Positions 51,851 to 59,705 of a DNA stretch of 59,758 nucleotides are shown one piece after another. Each line of letters begins with the position of its first letter. The stretch's first letter is position 1. Made by a program: the position numbers and the translations under genes. Source of the DNA: Leptolyngbya sp. FACHB-60. GTDB taxonomy: Bacteria; Cyanobacteriota; Cyanobacteriia; Phormidesmidales; Phormidesmidaceae. Below the pieces are notes generated by a model that worked only from the letters and a program-made list of their open reading frames with translations, ran no database searches and was not told where the DNA came from. Where the stretch lies: positions 1 through 59,758 of the forward strand of contig NZ_JACJOX010000007.1 in the NCBI RefSeq assembly GCF_014695775.1, read 5' to 3'.

Positions 51851-52225
51851 ATGGCACATCCCATCGGCAAAACCTACTGGGCGATCGCAGAGGGCTACAT
51901 TCCCCCCGACGACACCGACCGGCCGCCAGAATTTGTCAGCCATGAGACCGCCTGCCTGCTCAACACCTCTGACCAGGAGGCCCAGGTGCAAATTATGCTG
52001 TACTTCAGCGATCGCGAACCCGTCGGCCCCTATCACATCACCGTAGCTCCCCGGCGCACCAAGCACGTGCGGTTCAACGACTTGCAAAAGCCTGAACCGG
52101 TGCCCCGAGGCACCGAATACGCCAGCACAATCACTTCTAATGTGCCGATTGTGGTGCAGCACACTCGGCTCGATTCTCGCCGCACAGACGTCGCGTTGCT
52201 CAGCACCATAGCCTACGCCGGTTGA
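51851..52225 (+). CDS. sensory rhodopsin transducer-family protein (ASRT homologue), 124 aa
   Basis: The product closely follows the Anabaena sensory rhodopsin transducer family (Pfam PF07100): IGKTYWAIAEGYIPP, SHETACLLNTSDQEAQVQIM, YFSDREPVGPYHITVAPRRT, KHVRFNDL and VPIVVQHTRLDSRRTDVALL. ASRT is a soluble all-beta tetramer that binds Anabaena sensory rhodopsin; other family members occur without rhodopsins, and sugar binding has been proposed. No retinal protein gene is in this window, so its partner here is unknown. AGGAG lies before the ATG. Confidence 0.88.
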   Translation: MAHPIGKTYWAIAEGYIPPDDTDRPPEFVSHETACLLNTSDQEAQVQIMLYFSDREPVGPYHITVAPRRTKHVRFNDLQKPEPVPRGTEYASTITSNVPIVVQHTRLDSRRTDVALLSTIAYAG

Positions 52226-52882
52226 GGCTCTTGACGATATTTTTTAGTCAGGGTTGAATTGAGGCGCAAATCGGTCGAAGCGCCGTTGCAAAAAAACGCT
52301 TCACAGGAACAAGAATCTGTAGAGCGAAAAAGTCCATTAGGTCAGGACAGGTTCGCTGTAGTGGCGTTGCAGTGCAATGCCACTACCAGAGGATTCCGCT
52401 GACTGCGAATGCACTATACCAGCTCCCCTTCGCTAACGGTGCCGGTGAAGCGTACGGCAATGCCCTCGTTGACGAGCGATCGCCCTACCTCGGCAAATAG
52501 CTCCGGTGGGTTTCGATTCATACCTTGAGTCAGCAACGTTCTGAAAGTTTTTTCTCCGAAAACTGCGCCGTTTGAACAAGATATTTGGCAAGGTCTAGTC
52601 GCTGATTGGTAGCCGTTTGGTAGAAGCACTGCCGCGCGCTTCCGAGTTGCAAGTGGTGAGCCGATCGCTGAGCACGGTGGATCCAAATTCAGACCACCGA
52701 AGAGCGAAACAGCGGCTGTTAAGTCAGGGTTTGTGAATTTATCTAGCGCGATCGCTCCATTTCTGGCGTATTTTGTAAAAATGAATACAGAAATGCTTGA
52801 CTGACCTACTTCTTGTTCGCACAAACTTTTTTTCGCACCAAGATCGGTCTGTCGCCCGCATTAACCCCTCAGAGGCGACCTC
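52226..52882. other. 657-base intergenic region with a repeat and possible gene remnant
   Basis: A palindromic repeat copy lies at 52335-52403. At about 52550-52740 the plus strand is coding-like in two adjacent frames (VFSPKTAPFEQDIWQGLVAD, stop, then LIGSRLVEALPRASELQVVS), which suggests a frameshifted relic of unknown family. The minus-strand 136-codon frame here is not credible. Confidence 0.4.
52335..52403. repeat. dispersed palindromic repeat, copy B
   Basis: TAGTGGCGTTGCA (52359-52371) and TGCAATGCCACTA (52373-52385) form a stem with one mismatch, followed by CCAGAGGATTCCGC. The flanks match copy A at 39553-39618, including TAGGT...GACAGG upstream. Confidence 0.8.
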
Positions 52883-53110
52883 ATGATCCCACAAGTCCAT
52901 TCTCAAACTGACCGCAAGCCCGCTGCTGGGTGGCAGCCCGTTTGCCATATTACTTACACCCGCGACACCTGGGTCAAGCTGGCCCAGCCGCTCAGCGCCT
53001 ACGCTGCTGACGAGGCCAAGCTGCTGTGCCAAGCGTCGCCCGATACCTGGGTTGCCTGGGTGCCCGACCACGGCGAAACCGTGCTACACAAAAGCCACTT
53101 TTACGCCTAA
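52883..53110 (+). CDS. conserved hypothetical small protein, 75 aa
   Basis: The sequence (MIPQVHSQTDRKPAAGWQPV; VPDHGETVLHKSHFYA) has no recognised domain. The AGRQ-poor, acidic-aromatic composition (DTWVAWVPDHG) is protein-like. Its TAA overlaps the ATG of the next gene (TAATG, 53108-53112), so the two are translationally coupled. A loosely AAGG-like site was not found; AGAGGCG lies about ten bases before the ATG. Confidence 0.5.
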   Translation: MIPQVHSQTDRKPAAGWQPVCHITYTRDTWVKLAQPLSAYAADEAKLLCQASPDTWVAWVPDHGETVLHKSHFYA

Positions 53111-53376
53111 TGCATCCCCAATCTCTGCCCGAGTCAGCCATCGATTGGGATGAGCTGTTTGACTACCTGCCCGGCACCCTTGTTGAGCAGGTAGACCAGC
53201 CCGGCATTCTCTACGAAATTGAGGGCTACGAAGCCACCATGGTGCCGCCGATCTGGCTGGTGAATGATCCGCGCCCGCGCTATCCCCACGAGCTGCGCAT
53301 TGTGTCTCGGCAGCGCGCTCGGGTCTGTGCGCTAGAGCCGCGATCGACCCCAACTAAGACGATGCGCCCCGTTTGA
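53110..53376 (+). CDS. conserved hypothetical small protein, 88 aa
   Basis: The start ATG overlaps the previous stop. The sequence (MHPQSLPESAIDWDELFDYL; PGTLVEQVDQPGILYEIEGY; PPIWLVNDPRPRYPHELRIV) shows an aromatic/acidic beta-rich profile without recognised family. Its last 23 bases overlap the 3' end of the convergent MOSC gene. The pair 52883/53110 probably forms a two-gene operon of unknown function. Confidence 0.5.
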   Translation: MHPQSLPESAIDWDELFDYLPGTLVEQVDQPGILYEIEGYEATMVPPIWLVNDPRPRYPHELRIVSRQRARVCALEPRSTPTKTMRPV

Positions 53377-54016
53377 GCAATTTTTCTTGCCAGTTGCGCG
53401 ACAGCAAGGGGCAACTGGCAAGCTCTATCGCCGCCGCGCGATCGCCCAAATCATGGTGCATGATGCGGTTGGCGCGGGCCACAGTCCACTCCGGGTAGGG
53501 GCGATCGCACAGCGTTATCGCCAGTCCCGGCTCGACGGTACCCTCCTGCAACACTCGAAAATACCAGCCGCTACGGCCGTTGGCCTTGACCTGGAGAGCT
53601 AAGTCTTCTACGCGCCAGCGGCGAGACAACTTCCAGCAGGGCTGCCGGGGTTGTGACACCTGTACCCTAGCGCTGCCGATCGCATAGATATCGCCAATGC
53701 AGGCCTCAGCCTCGGTCTGCCCCGCCACGGTAAAATTTTCGCCAAAGCCGCCGTAGGGCAGGTCGGAGTTGTGTAAGTACGATCGCCAGTCAGGGTAGTG
53801 CTCGGCGCTGTAGGCCAGCACCGCTTTATCTACGCCGCCGTGGTTTTTCAGATCGGCCTGGCCATCGCCTGCCAGGTGGGTGGAGCCCACCCACACCTCC
53901 CCCGCAATCGGCTGCTTAAAGAACCCGGTGATCCAGGGCTGATCCATCGGGTCGGCGGCGGTTTCGGTGCCCAGGGTTTGGGGCAGGCCCACCTGAATTG
54001 AGACAAGCTCAGGCAT
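53354..54016 (-). CDS. MOSC-domain protein, YiiM-like, 220 aa
   Basis: This molybdenum-cofactor-sulfurase C-terminal-type protein contains the conserved GDGQADLKNHGGVDKAVLAY at about residues 48-67, GGFGENFTVAG with AEACIGDIYAIGSA, and VSQPRQPCWKLSRRW with the conserved Cys that could carry a sulfur. YiiM relatives confer resistance to base analogues such as 6-N-hydroxylaminopurine. A shorter C-terminal tail follows. The ATG at 54016 starts MPELVSIQVG. It overlaps the convergent small gene by 23 bases. Confidence 0.85.
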   Translation of the reverse strand: MPELVSIQVGLPQTLGTETAADPMDQPWITGFFKQPIAGEVWVGSTHLAGDGQADLKNHGGVDKAVLAYSAEHYPDWRSYLHNSDLPYGGFGENFTVAGQTEAEACIGDIYAIGSARVQVSQPRQPCWKLSRRWRVEDLALQVKANGRSGWYFRVLQEGTVEPGLAITLCDRPYPEWTVARANRIMHHDLGDRAAAIELASCPLLSRNWQEKLLKRGASS

Positions 54017-54046
54017 AGTAATCAAACGATAAGCGACAGAAAAAGG

Positions 54047-54068
54047 GCGTGTCTTAGCTAAGACACGC
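54047..54068 (-). terminator. terminator of glbN (22-bp perfect palindrome)
   Basis: GCGTGTCTTAGCTAAGACACGC is self-complementary. On the minus strand it is followed by CCTTTTTCTGTC, a convincing terminator 17 bases after the glbN stop. It lies in the gap to the MOSC gene on the same strand. Confidence 0.85.
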
Positions 54069-54084
54069 TCTCTCTAGAATACGC

Positions 54085-54459
54085 TTACTGGTTCAGCACA
54101 TCCCGCTTGTGCTGGGGTGCTGCCGCAATGGCGGCCACCTGCGACCTGAGTTCTTCAGATACGCCCATTTCTTCTAAGGTCAGCATCAGGTCTTCGGCAA
54201 CGGCATCAAAATGTTCGCTATTCAGGCCGTGGTTTGCGACCAATTCTTGGTGAGCTTCGCGCATGTAGCGGCCGTCGTACTTATCGGTGCCGCCAAAGGC
54301 ATAGGTCAAAAAGGCCTTTTGGTGCGCCCGCTGCTTGGTCATATTGACGTTGGCAAAGAAATGCTTAATGCGCTCATCTCGTAAGACCCGCTCGTAGAAT
54401 TTATCGACCGCTAGGTCAACAGCAGGGGCACCGCCAAGTTGGTCAAAAAGAGTTGTCAT
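54085..54459 (-). CDS. glbN: group I truncated haemoglobin GlbN, 124 aa
   Basis: This is a 2-on-2 haem globin close to Synechocystis GlbN. Tyr22 (B10), Gln43 (E7), His46 (E10) and the proximal His70 (MREAHQEL) are all present, as is His117 (APQHKRDVLNQ), the residue that in Synechocystis GlbN forms the covalent haem-vinyl link. A role in NO or reactive nitrogen species protection is known for relatives. The ATG at 54459 follows an intergenic region; a perfect terminator ends the transcript. Confidence 0.95.
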   Translation of the reverse strand: MTTLFDQLGGAPAVDLAVDKFYERVLRDERIKHFFANVNMTKQRAHQKAFLTYAFGGTDKYDGRYMREAHQELVANHGLNSEHFDAVAEDLMLTLEEMGVSEELRSQVAAIAAAPQHKRDVLNQ

Positions 54460-54544
54460 AGTCTGCTCTGGAATAAGGGGTAGTGCCCTTAGAATGCCCT
54501 ACCCCAGCAAACCATCTCTACTCTAGGCACCCCAACCGGGTTTC

Positions 54545-55288
54545 TTAATAGCGAATCTGTAGGGTCACCTGAGCCTGTACCGTTTGCTCACCCCCTACCA
54601 CTGGGGTAGAGGCATCGGCCGACATGCCAGCGTACTCGGCCTGCCGCATCATCGGTACTGGCATGGGCGGGGCTGCCCCATTGATTTGAACGCTGACAAT
54701 CTCCTGCGATCGCAGGTTCAGGCTCCCTAGCACCACCCCTGCCTGAGATTGAGCATCCGCCACGGCCTCGCGCAATGCCTGCTGACGAGCGGCCTCTAGG
54801 GCAGCGTCTTCGGCCACAAAGCTAACACTGCGAATCTGGTTGGCCCCAGCATTCACCGCATCGTCGAGCAACGAGCCAGCGCTCTCGGTGGGCACCCGAA
54901 AGCTGACGGTGTTGCTGCCGGTGTAGCCGATCACATCGTTGCGACCATTCTCATAGTTGTAGCGGGGGCTGAGCTGAATGCCGGTGGTTTCGAGCTTTTC
55001 CACCCCTCGCGATCGCAGCAGCTCAACCACCGCCGCCGTGCGCTGGGCCACCTCGCGCTGCACCGCTTCGGCATCGGTGCCCTGCACATCGACCCCTAGG
55101 TCAATCTGAGTTTTGGTTGTCTGCACTGATTCTTCACCCTGACCGGTTACGGTTAGCGTTCTCATAGCTGCCTCCTGGGCGATCGCTGTGGGGGTAAAGA
55201 CAGGCACAAAACCGAGCCCTGAGATCAGGGTCGCCGACATCACTGCCGCCGCCGCCATCCGTCTGGGGGTAAAAGACTTAATTTTCAT
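54545..55288 (-). CDS. secreted SIMPL (DUF541)-domain protein, 247 aa
   Basis: A signal peptide (MKIKSFTPRRMAAAAVMSAT, cleavage near AIAQE) precedes a SIMPL/BP26-like domain: LTVTGQGEESVQTTKTQIDL at the start, ELLRSRGVEKLETTGIQLSP, then YTGSNTVSFRVPTESAGSLL and the helix ARQQALREAVADAQSQA. The protein should be periplasmic or membrane-associated. BP26-type members form ring-like multimers; the role in cyanobacteria is unknown. The ATG at 55288 is preferred to 55321. It is followed on the same strand by glbN. Confidence 0.85.
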   Translation of the reverse strand: MKIKSFTPRRMAAAAVMSATLISGLGFVPVFTPTAIAQEAAMRTLTVTGQGEESVQTTKTQIDLGVDVQGTDAEAVQREVAQRTAAVVELLRSRGVEKLETTGIQLSPRYNYENGRNDVIGYTGSNTVSFRVPTESAGSLLDDAVNAGANQIRSVSFVAEDAALEAARQQALREAVADAQSQAGVVLGSLNLRSQEIVSVQINGAAPPMPVPMMRQAEYAGMSADASTPVVGGEQTVQAQVTLQIRY

Positions 55289-55458
55289 GGGCCTCACACT
55301 CATTAATAGAAGTTTGTCCATTCACTGTGCCACGGCAACTTTAGGACAGCGGCGGTGTTACCAATTTCGATACGGATGCCGAGACCCGTCGGGCATCCTG
55401 AACCTAAGGATGATGACTTTCACAGGCCTACAAATCAAGCCTAATTTTGGATAGCCTA

Positions 55459-57933
55459 TTACAGATAAGCCACCGTTACCCCAGTGCCACCGTCGGCCTG
55501 GGCCGCAGGCTCAAACCGCTGAATCTGCGGATGCCGCTTGAGGTACTCATGCACCCCCGCTTTGAGCTTGCCGGTGCCGTGGCCGTGGATGATCCACAGG
55601 GCGCCGCTGCCTTGGGCGATCGCCTCCTCCAGTACTGCCTCTGATTCCGCTACCCGCATGCCGCGCAGATCGATCGTGTTGCGGTTGGTACGAATGGCGG
55701 GGGCGGGTGGGGCAGCCTGGGCGGCGGGCACAGTATCGACGGGTTTAGTCTTGACCGGCACCTCTGCCTTTTCGCCCCGCAGCGACTCAATATCGGCCAG
55801 GCTGACGGTGGTTTTCATCAACCCAAATCGCACGGTGATGCGGTGGTCATCATCGGGGGCGGTCAGCACCTCGGCAGTCTGCCCCAGACTGGGAATGCGC
55901 ACGCGATCGCCCACCGCTGGCCGGTAACCTGGTTTCGCCGGAGACGGCGCAGCCGCAGGCAGACGAGATTGGGCGATCGCATCCACTGCCTCTGTCGCTC
56001 GCTGGGCATCTTGGGCGGTGGCATCGCCCTGCTGCAACCGGCGAATTACCTTGGCAATGTCGCGCTTGGCGTCAGCGATTGCCTGCTGCACAGCCGCCTG
56101 CTGCTGGAGCTTGAGTTCCTGCTCGCGATCGCGCAGCATATGAGCTTTGTTCTGCACCTCACGATGAAGTTTTTCGGTAGCGGCTAGCAGTTCGGCGGCC
56201 TCCTGCGATCGCTCCTCCTGCTGACGACGCTGGGCTTCTAGCCCGGCAATCACCTGGTTGACATCGTCCTGCGACCCCGTGGCCATCAGAGTTGCCGCTG
56301 CATCGATCACCCCGGCACTTAGCCCCAGCCGGCGCGCAATAGCCAGTGCATTCGATCGCCCCGGAATGCCCCACAGCAGCCTATAAGTTGGCGACAGCGT
56401 CGCCTCATTGAACTCCACCGAAGCATTCTCAAACCGCCCATCCTGATACTTCAGCGCCTTTAGCTCGCCATAGTGGGTCGTGGCCATCGTCAGCCGCGCC
56501 CGATCGGCCAGGTGCTTGAGCAGGGCAATGGCTAGAGCCGTCCCCTCCGTTGGGTCAGTACCCGCGCCAACTTCGTCGAGCAGGACGAGGGCATTAGCGA
56601 AAGGAAGCGAGGGGATAAGAGAGTGAGGGGATGAGGGAGTGAGGGAAGGGGAAGATGCAAACAAACCTTCCATCTCTTCCCCATCTCCCCCACCGTCCTC
56701 ATCTCCCTCATCTTCTCCACCACTCAGCGCCGCCAAAATTCGCCCAATTCGCCGAATATGGCCTGAAAATGTCGACAAACTCTGCTCAATCGACTGCTCA
56801 TCGCCAATATCAGCCAGCACCTGCCCAAACCAAGGAATCTCCACTGGTTCACGGGCGGGTACATAGAGGCCTACGCGGGCCATCAAGGCCGCCAAGCCCA
56901 AAGTTTTGAGCGTTACAGTTTTGCCGCCGGTATTGGGGCCGGTAATCGCCACCACCCGCAACTCGGGGCGAATCAACAGATTGATCGGCACCACCTCAGG
57001 CCCCTGCTCATGGCGCTGCTGCCACACCAGCAGAGGATGGCGCAGCTGGCGCAGGGTAGTTTGCTCTTGGGGTTCAATAAACCGGGGTGGGTTGGCCTCT
57101 AGCCACAGCGAGTAGCGGGCGCGGGCGTGGGCCAAGTCTAGTTCGGTAACCACCGCCAGCAGGTGGGTTAGGTCGCCGTAGACCTCTGCCACCGCGTCGC
57201 TGAGCTGCCGCAGAACAATGTCTTCCTCGGTTTTTTCCTGGCGCAGCAGCTGGCGCAGCCGGTTGCCCAGCTCAACTACCGACTGGGGCTCAATGTAGAG
57301 GGTAGCGCCGCTGGCGGAGGCGTCGTGCACAATGCCGGGCACCGCATCTTTTTGGGGTGCTTTGACCGGCAGCACGAAGCGATCGCCCCGCTGGGTAATC
57401 AACAGCTCTTGCATAGCCCCCGACTGGCGCTGCAAAATTCGTTGAAGCCGCTGCTGAATGTCTTGTCGGGTCGATTTGAGGCGATCGCGCACCTCCCCCA
57501 GCTTAGGACTGGCCCGGTCGGTGACATCGCCGCGATCGTCAATGCAGTGATAAATCTGCTGTTCCAGCTCAGGGTGGGTGCTCAGGTCGGCCACCAAATC
57601 CTGCAAAACCGGTATATCCTCCGGCGGCTGGGCGTCAATGGTGCGCCGCAGCTGGCGAGCGCCATGTAGAGTAGTAGCAATGGCCAGCAGCTCATCACCG
57701 CTGAGTAGCCCCTGGCGATAGGCCCGCTCCACCGCCGTCCCGATATCGCGAATGCCGCCAAAGTTGAGGCCGCTGTTGTGTTGCTCCAGCCAGTCGGCCT
57801 CCTGGGTCTGAGTCAGCAGATTAATGCTGGCTGCTTGAGTTTCAGGCGTGACTAGTGCCTGGGCCGCTAGAGTACCGCGCTTAGTAGCGGCGAAAGTAGA
57901 CAAGTGCTGGCAGAGCCGAGGCCACTCCAGCAA
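55459..57933 (-). CDS. mutS2: MutS2 endonuclease/ATPase with Smr domain, 824 aa
   Basis: Walker A TGPNTGGKT is at residues 331-339, Walker B LVLLDEVGAGTDP at 449-461, and a coiled region with the linker follows. The C-terminal Smr nuclease domain has TIDLRGMRV and IIHGHGTGKLK. MutS2 acts on collided ribosomes or recombination intermediates. A low-complexity insertion of about 42 residues (404-445) precedes Walker B. Conserved N-terminal sequence (HHETLELLEWPRL) extends upstream of the TTG at 57933, with no ATG, GTG or TTG in that extension; the only in-frame candidates include ATT at 57978. Confidence 0.93.
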   Translation of the reverse strand: MLEWPRLCQHLSTFAATKRGTLAAQALVTPETQAASINLLTQTQEADWLEQHNSGLNFGGIRDIGTAVERAYRQGLLSGDELLAIATTLHGARQLRRTIDAQPPEDIPVLQDLVADLSTHPELEQQIYHCIDDRGDVTDRASPKLGEVRDRLKSTRQDIQQRLQRILQRQSGAMQELLITQRGDRFVLPVKAPQKDAVPGIVHDASASGATLYIEPQSVVELGNRLRQLLRQEKTEEDIVLRQLSDAVAEVYGDLTHLLAVVTELDLAHARARYSLWLEANPPRFIEPQEQTTLRQLRHPLLVWQQRHEQGPEVVPINLLIRPELRVVAITGPNTGGKTVTLKTLGLAALMARVGLYVPAREPVEIPWFGQVLADIGDEQSIEQSLSTFSGHIRRIGRILAALSGGEDEGDEDGGGDGEEMEGLFASSPSLTPSSPHSLIPSLPFANALVLLDEVGAGTDPTEGTALAIALLKHLADRARLTMATTHYGELKALKYQDGRFENASVEFNEATLSPTYRLLWGIPGRSNALAIARRLGLSAGVIDAAATLMATGSQDDVNQVIAGLEAQRRQQEERSQEAAELLAATEKLHREVQNKAHMLRDREQELKLQQQAAVQQAIADAKRDIAKVIRRLQQGDATAQDAQRATEAVDAIAQSRLPAAAPSPAKPGYRPAVGDRVRIPSLGQTAEVLTAPDDDHRITVRFGLMKTTVSLADIESLRGEKAEVPVKTKPVDTVPAAQAAPPAPAIRTNRNTIDLRGMRVAESEAVLEEAIAQGSGALWIIHGHGTGKLKAGVHEYLKRHPQIQRFEPAAQADGGTGVTVAYL
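56599..56724. repeat. low-complexity GAGG/CCTC insertion inside mutS2
   Basis: This 126-bp stretch is rich in GAGGGAGTGAGGG and CCCATCTCCCCC blocks, which can form an extended hairpin. It encodes GGEDEGDEDGGGDGEEMEG and a Ser/Pro-rich end between the MutS2 Q-loop region and Walker B, and keeps the frame. It looks like an intergenic repeat element that entered the gene. Confidence 0.7.
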
Positions 57934-58168
57934 CTCCAGGGTTTCGTGGTGAATTAACGGCAGCTCAGACAGGGGAATTACGCTCGCTCAAGACATTCCT
58001 TTAGTATAGAGAACTCCCGCCGCAACCTGGCTCGAACTACCGACCCAGCCCCAGTCTGATATAGTTCAACCCTCAGTTCTAAGCTATCAGTTCAATCAAC
58101 CAAATGCCGCATCGGTGAGAGAAGACACTACCCACCGTTGTTAAGCACCCCTCAATATATAGCTGGCC

Positions 58169-58276
58169 ATGGCCGTCAAAACCTACGCTCTGGTGTATAG
58201 CGGCGAAGTTTTAGCAGGGGTCTTTGACTACGCTAATCTTGCCCAGGCCACAGCTGAGTTAACCGACCTGAGCTAG
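58169..58276 (+). CDS. small hypothetical protein, 35 aa
   Basis: The frame MAVKTYALVYSGEVLAGVFD then YANLAQATAELTDLS has a clean protein-like composition, beginning with a predicted beta hairpin. No strong ribosome site is seen. It lies in the 668-base gap between mutS2 and arsS, in which the only other structure is the 58405 palindrome. Confidence 0.4.
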   Translation: MAVKTYALVYSGEVLAGVFDYANLAQATAELTDLS

Positions 58277-58404
58277 GTTCCAGTTGGGCAATGGATGCCC
58301 CCTTAGATGGGGGACGCGACCAGGCAAGGGTGGCTGCTCCCAGACGATCGCGATAATACTCTAGCCAACGAAAGATGCTAGGTTGCAGAAAAGGTTTTAG
58401 GTAT

Positions 58405-58451
58405 AAGGTTCAGGGTATAAGGGGCATGATTTGCCTTATACCCTGAACCTT
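58405..58451. repeat. dispersed repeat, copy 2, perfect 18-bp inverted repeat
   Basis: AAGGTTCAGGGTATAAGG (58405-58422) is exactly complementary to CCTTATACCCTGAACCTT (58434-58451), with loop GGCATGATTTG. A less perfect copy lies at 50384-50445. Confidence 0.9.
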
Positions 58452-58645
58452 GCATCCCAAGCTGCTCTGGCCTGTCAAAGTCGCAATAGTCAACTGCCAC
58501 TCTTCCTTGGGTGAGAATGTCCCCATTCTCAGGGGATTTTCAGAGTTGTAGGGTGTAATTGCAAGACGTTGTTTAGCGTTAGCTGGTGCCAACCAGATTG
58601 CTTTGGCAATCGTATGATGAATGCTGTTTTACCTACCTAGGGTTC

Positions 58646-59650
58646 ATGGTTCAGTCTCCCCCCTCTCCAGCGATCGCAGTTACCTCCTTTGATCAGCGGC
58701 TTGGGCAGCCTCTCACCAAGCTGCCGATTTCTGTGTTGCAGGTCAACCTGGGCCGCAAGTGCAACCTGGCCTGTACCCACTGCCACGTGGAGGCTAGCCC
58801 CAAGCGCACTGAAGAACTTTCGGTTGAGGTCTGCAATCAGCTCATCGAACTGCTCCGCCGGTTTCCGCAGATTGCCACCGTTGATCTGACTGGCGGTGCC
58901 CCCGAGATGAACTACGGCTTTCGCCCTCTGGTGGAAGCGGCGCGGCAGTTGGGCAAAACGGTGATGGTGCGATCGAACCTGACAATTTTCTTTGTGCCTG
59001 GATTTGAAGATCTGCCAGAATATTTTGCCCGTCACCAGCTGCATGTGGTGGCCTCGCTGCCCTGCTATCTCGAAGATAATGTCGATAAACAACGAGGATC
59101 GGGGGTCTACACCGAGTCTATTCAAGCGCTACAGCGGCTCAACCAGTTGGGCTACGGCCATGACCCAGCCTTGCGTCTAGACCTCGTCTACAATCCACCC
59201 GTGCCCCGCAGCGCCGAGTTTTCGTTGACCCCCAGCCAGACGGTGCTACAGGCTGACTACGAAGTTTATCTGCGATCGCATTTCAACATCGCCTTCAACC
59301 AGCTCTATACCATCACCAACCTGCCCATTGGCCGGGTTAAGCAATACTTAGAGGGCAAAAATCTCTACGGTCCTTACCTACAATTTCTTTCTAATCACTA
59401 CAACCCCGCCACCGTGCCCAACTTGATGTGTCGCCAGGAGCTTTCTGTCGACTACGAAGGCAACATTTATGACTGTGACTTTAATCAAATGGAAGCCGTG
59501 CCCAGCCTGGGGCGCAGCGGCCAACCTCTGACCGTGGCTGATTTGCTGGCGGCCAACTCCATAGATGCGATCGAGACAGTGCAAACCCGCCCCTACTGCT
59601 ATGGCTGCACCGCCGGCAGCGGGTCTAGCTGTGGCGGTGCTCTAACCTAG
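58646..59650 (+). CDS. arsS: arsenosugar biosynthesis radical SAM protein ArsS, 334 aa
   Basis: The radical SAM motif CNLACTHC (Cx3Cx2C) is at residues 39-46. VDLTGGAPEMNYGFRPLVEA follows, then RLDLVYNPPVPRSAEFSLTP, the C-terminal DUF3641 domain with Cys-rich end CRQELSVDYEGNIYDCDFNQ and YCYGCTAGSGSSCGG. ArsS takes part in arsenosugar synthesis, usually with ArsM, which is not in this window. The ATG at 58646 starts MVQSPPSPAIAV; the longer frame to 58586 is not needed. The IS5-like transposase start lies 55 bases after its stop. Confidence 0.85.
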   Translation: MVQSPPSPAIAVTSFDQRLGQPLTKLPISVLQVNLGRKCNLACTHCHVEASPKRTEELSVEVCNQLIELLRRFPQIATVDLTGGAPEMNYGFRPLVEAARQLGKTVMVRSNLTIFFVPGFEDLPEYFARHQLHVVASLPCYLEDNVDKQRGSGVYTESIQALQRLNQLGYGHDPALRLDLVYNPPVPRSAEFSLTPSQTVLQADYEVYLRSHFNIAFNQLYTITNLPIGRVKQYLEGKNLYGPYLQFLSNHYNPATVPNLMCRQELSVDYEGNIYDCDFNQMEAVPSLGRSGQPLTVADLLAANSIDAIETVQTRPYCYGCTAGSGSSCGGALT

Positions 59651-59705
59651 GGCGTGTAATCAATTAGGTAAGCTGGGATGAGTTGTGTTTCAGCCTCCGA
59701 TACTG

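Noticed and set aside
52414..52824. 136-codon minus-strand ORF
   Set aside because: It has no family likeness, runs across repeat-rich intergenic DNA and its opposite strand shows a more coding-like remnant.
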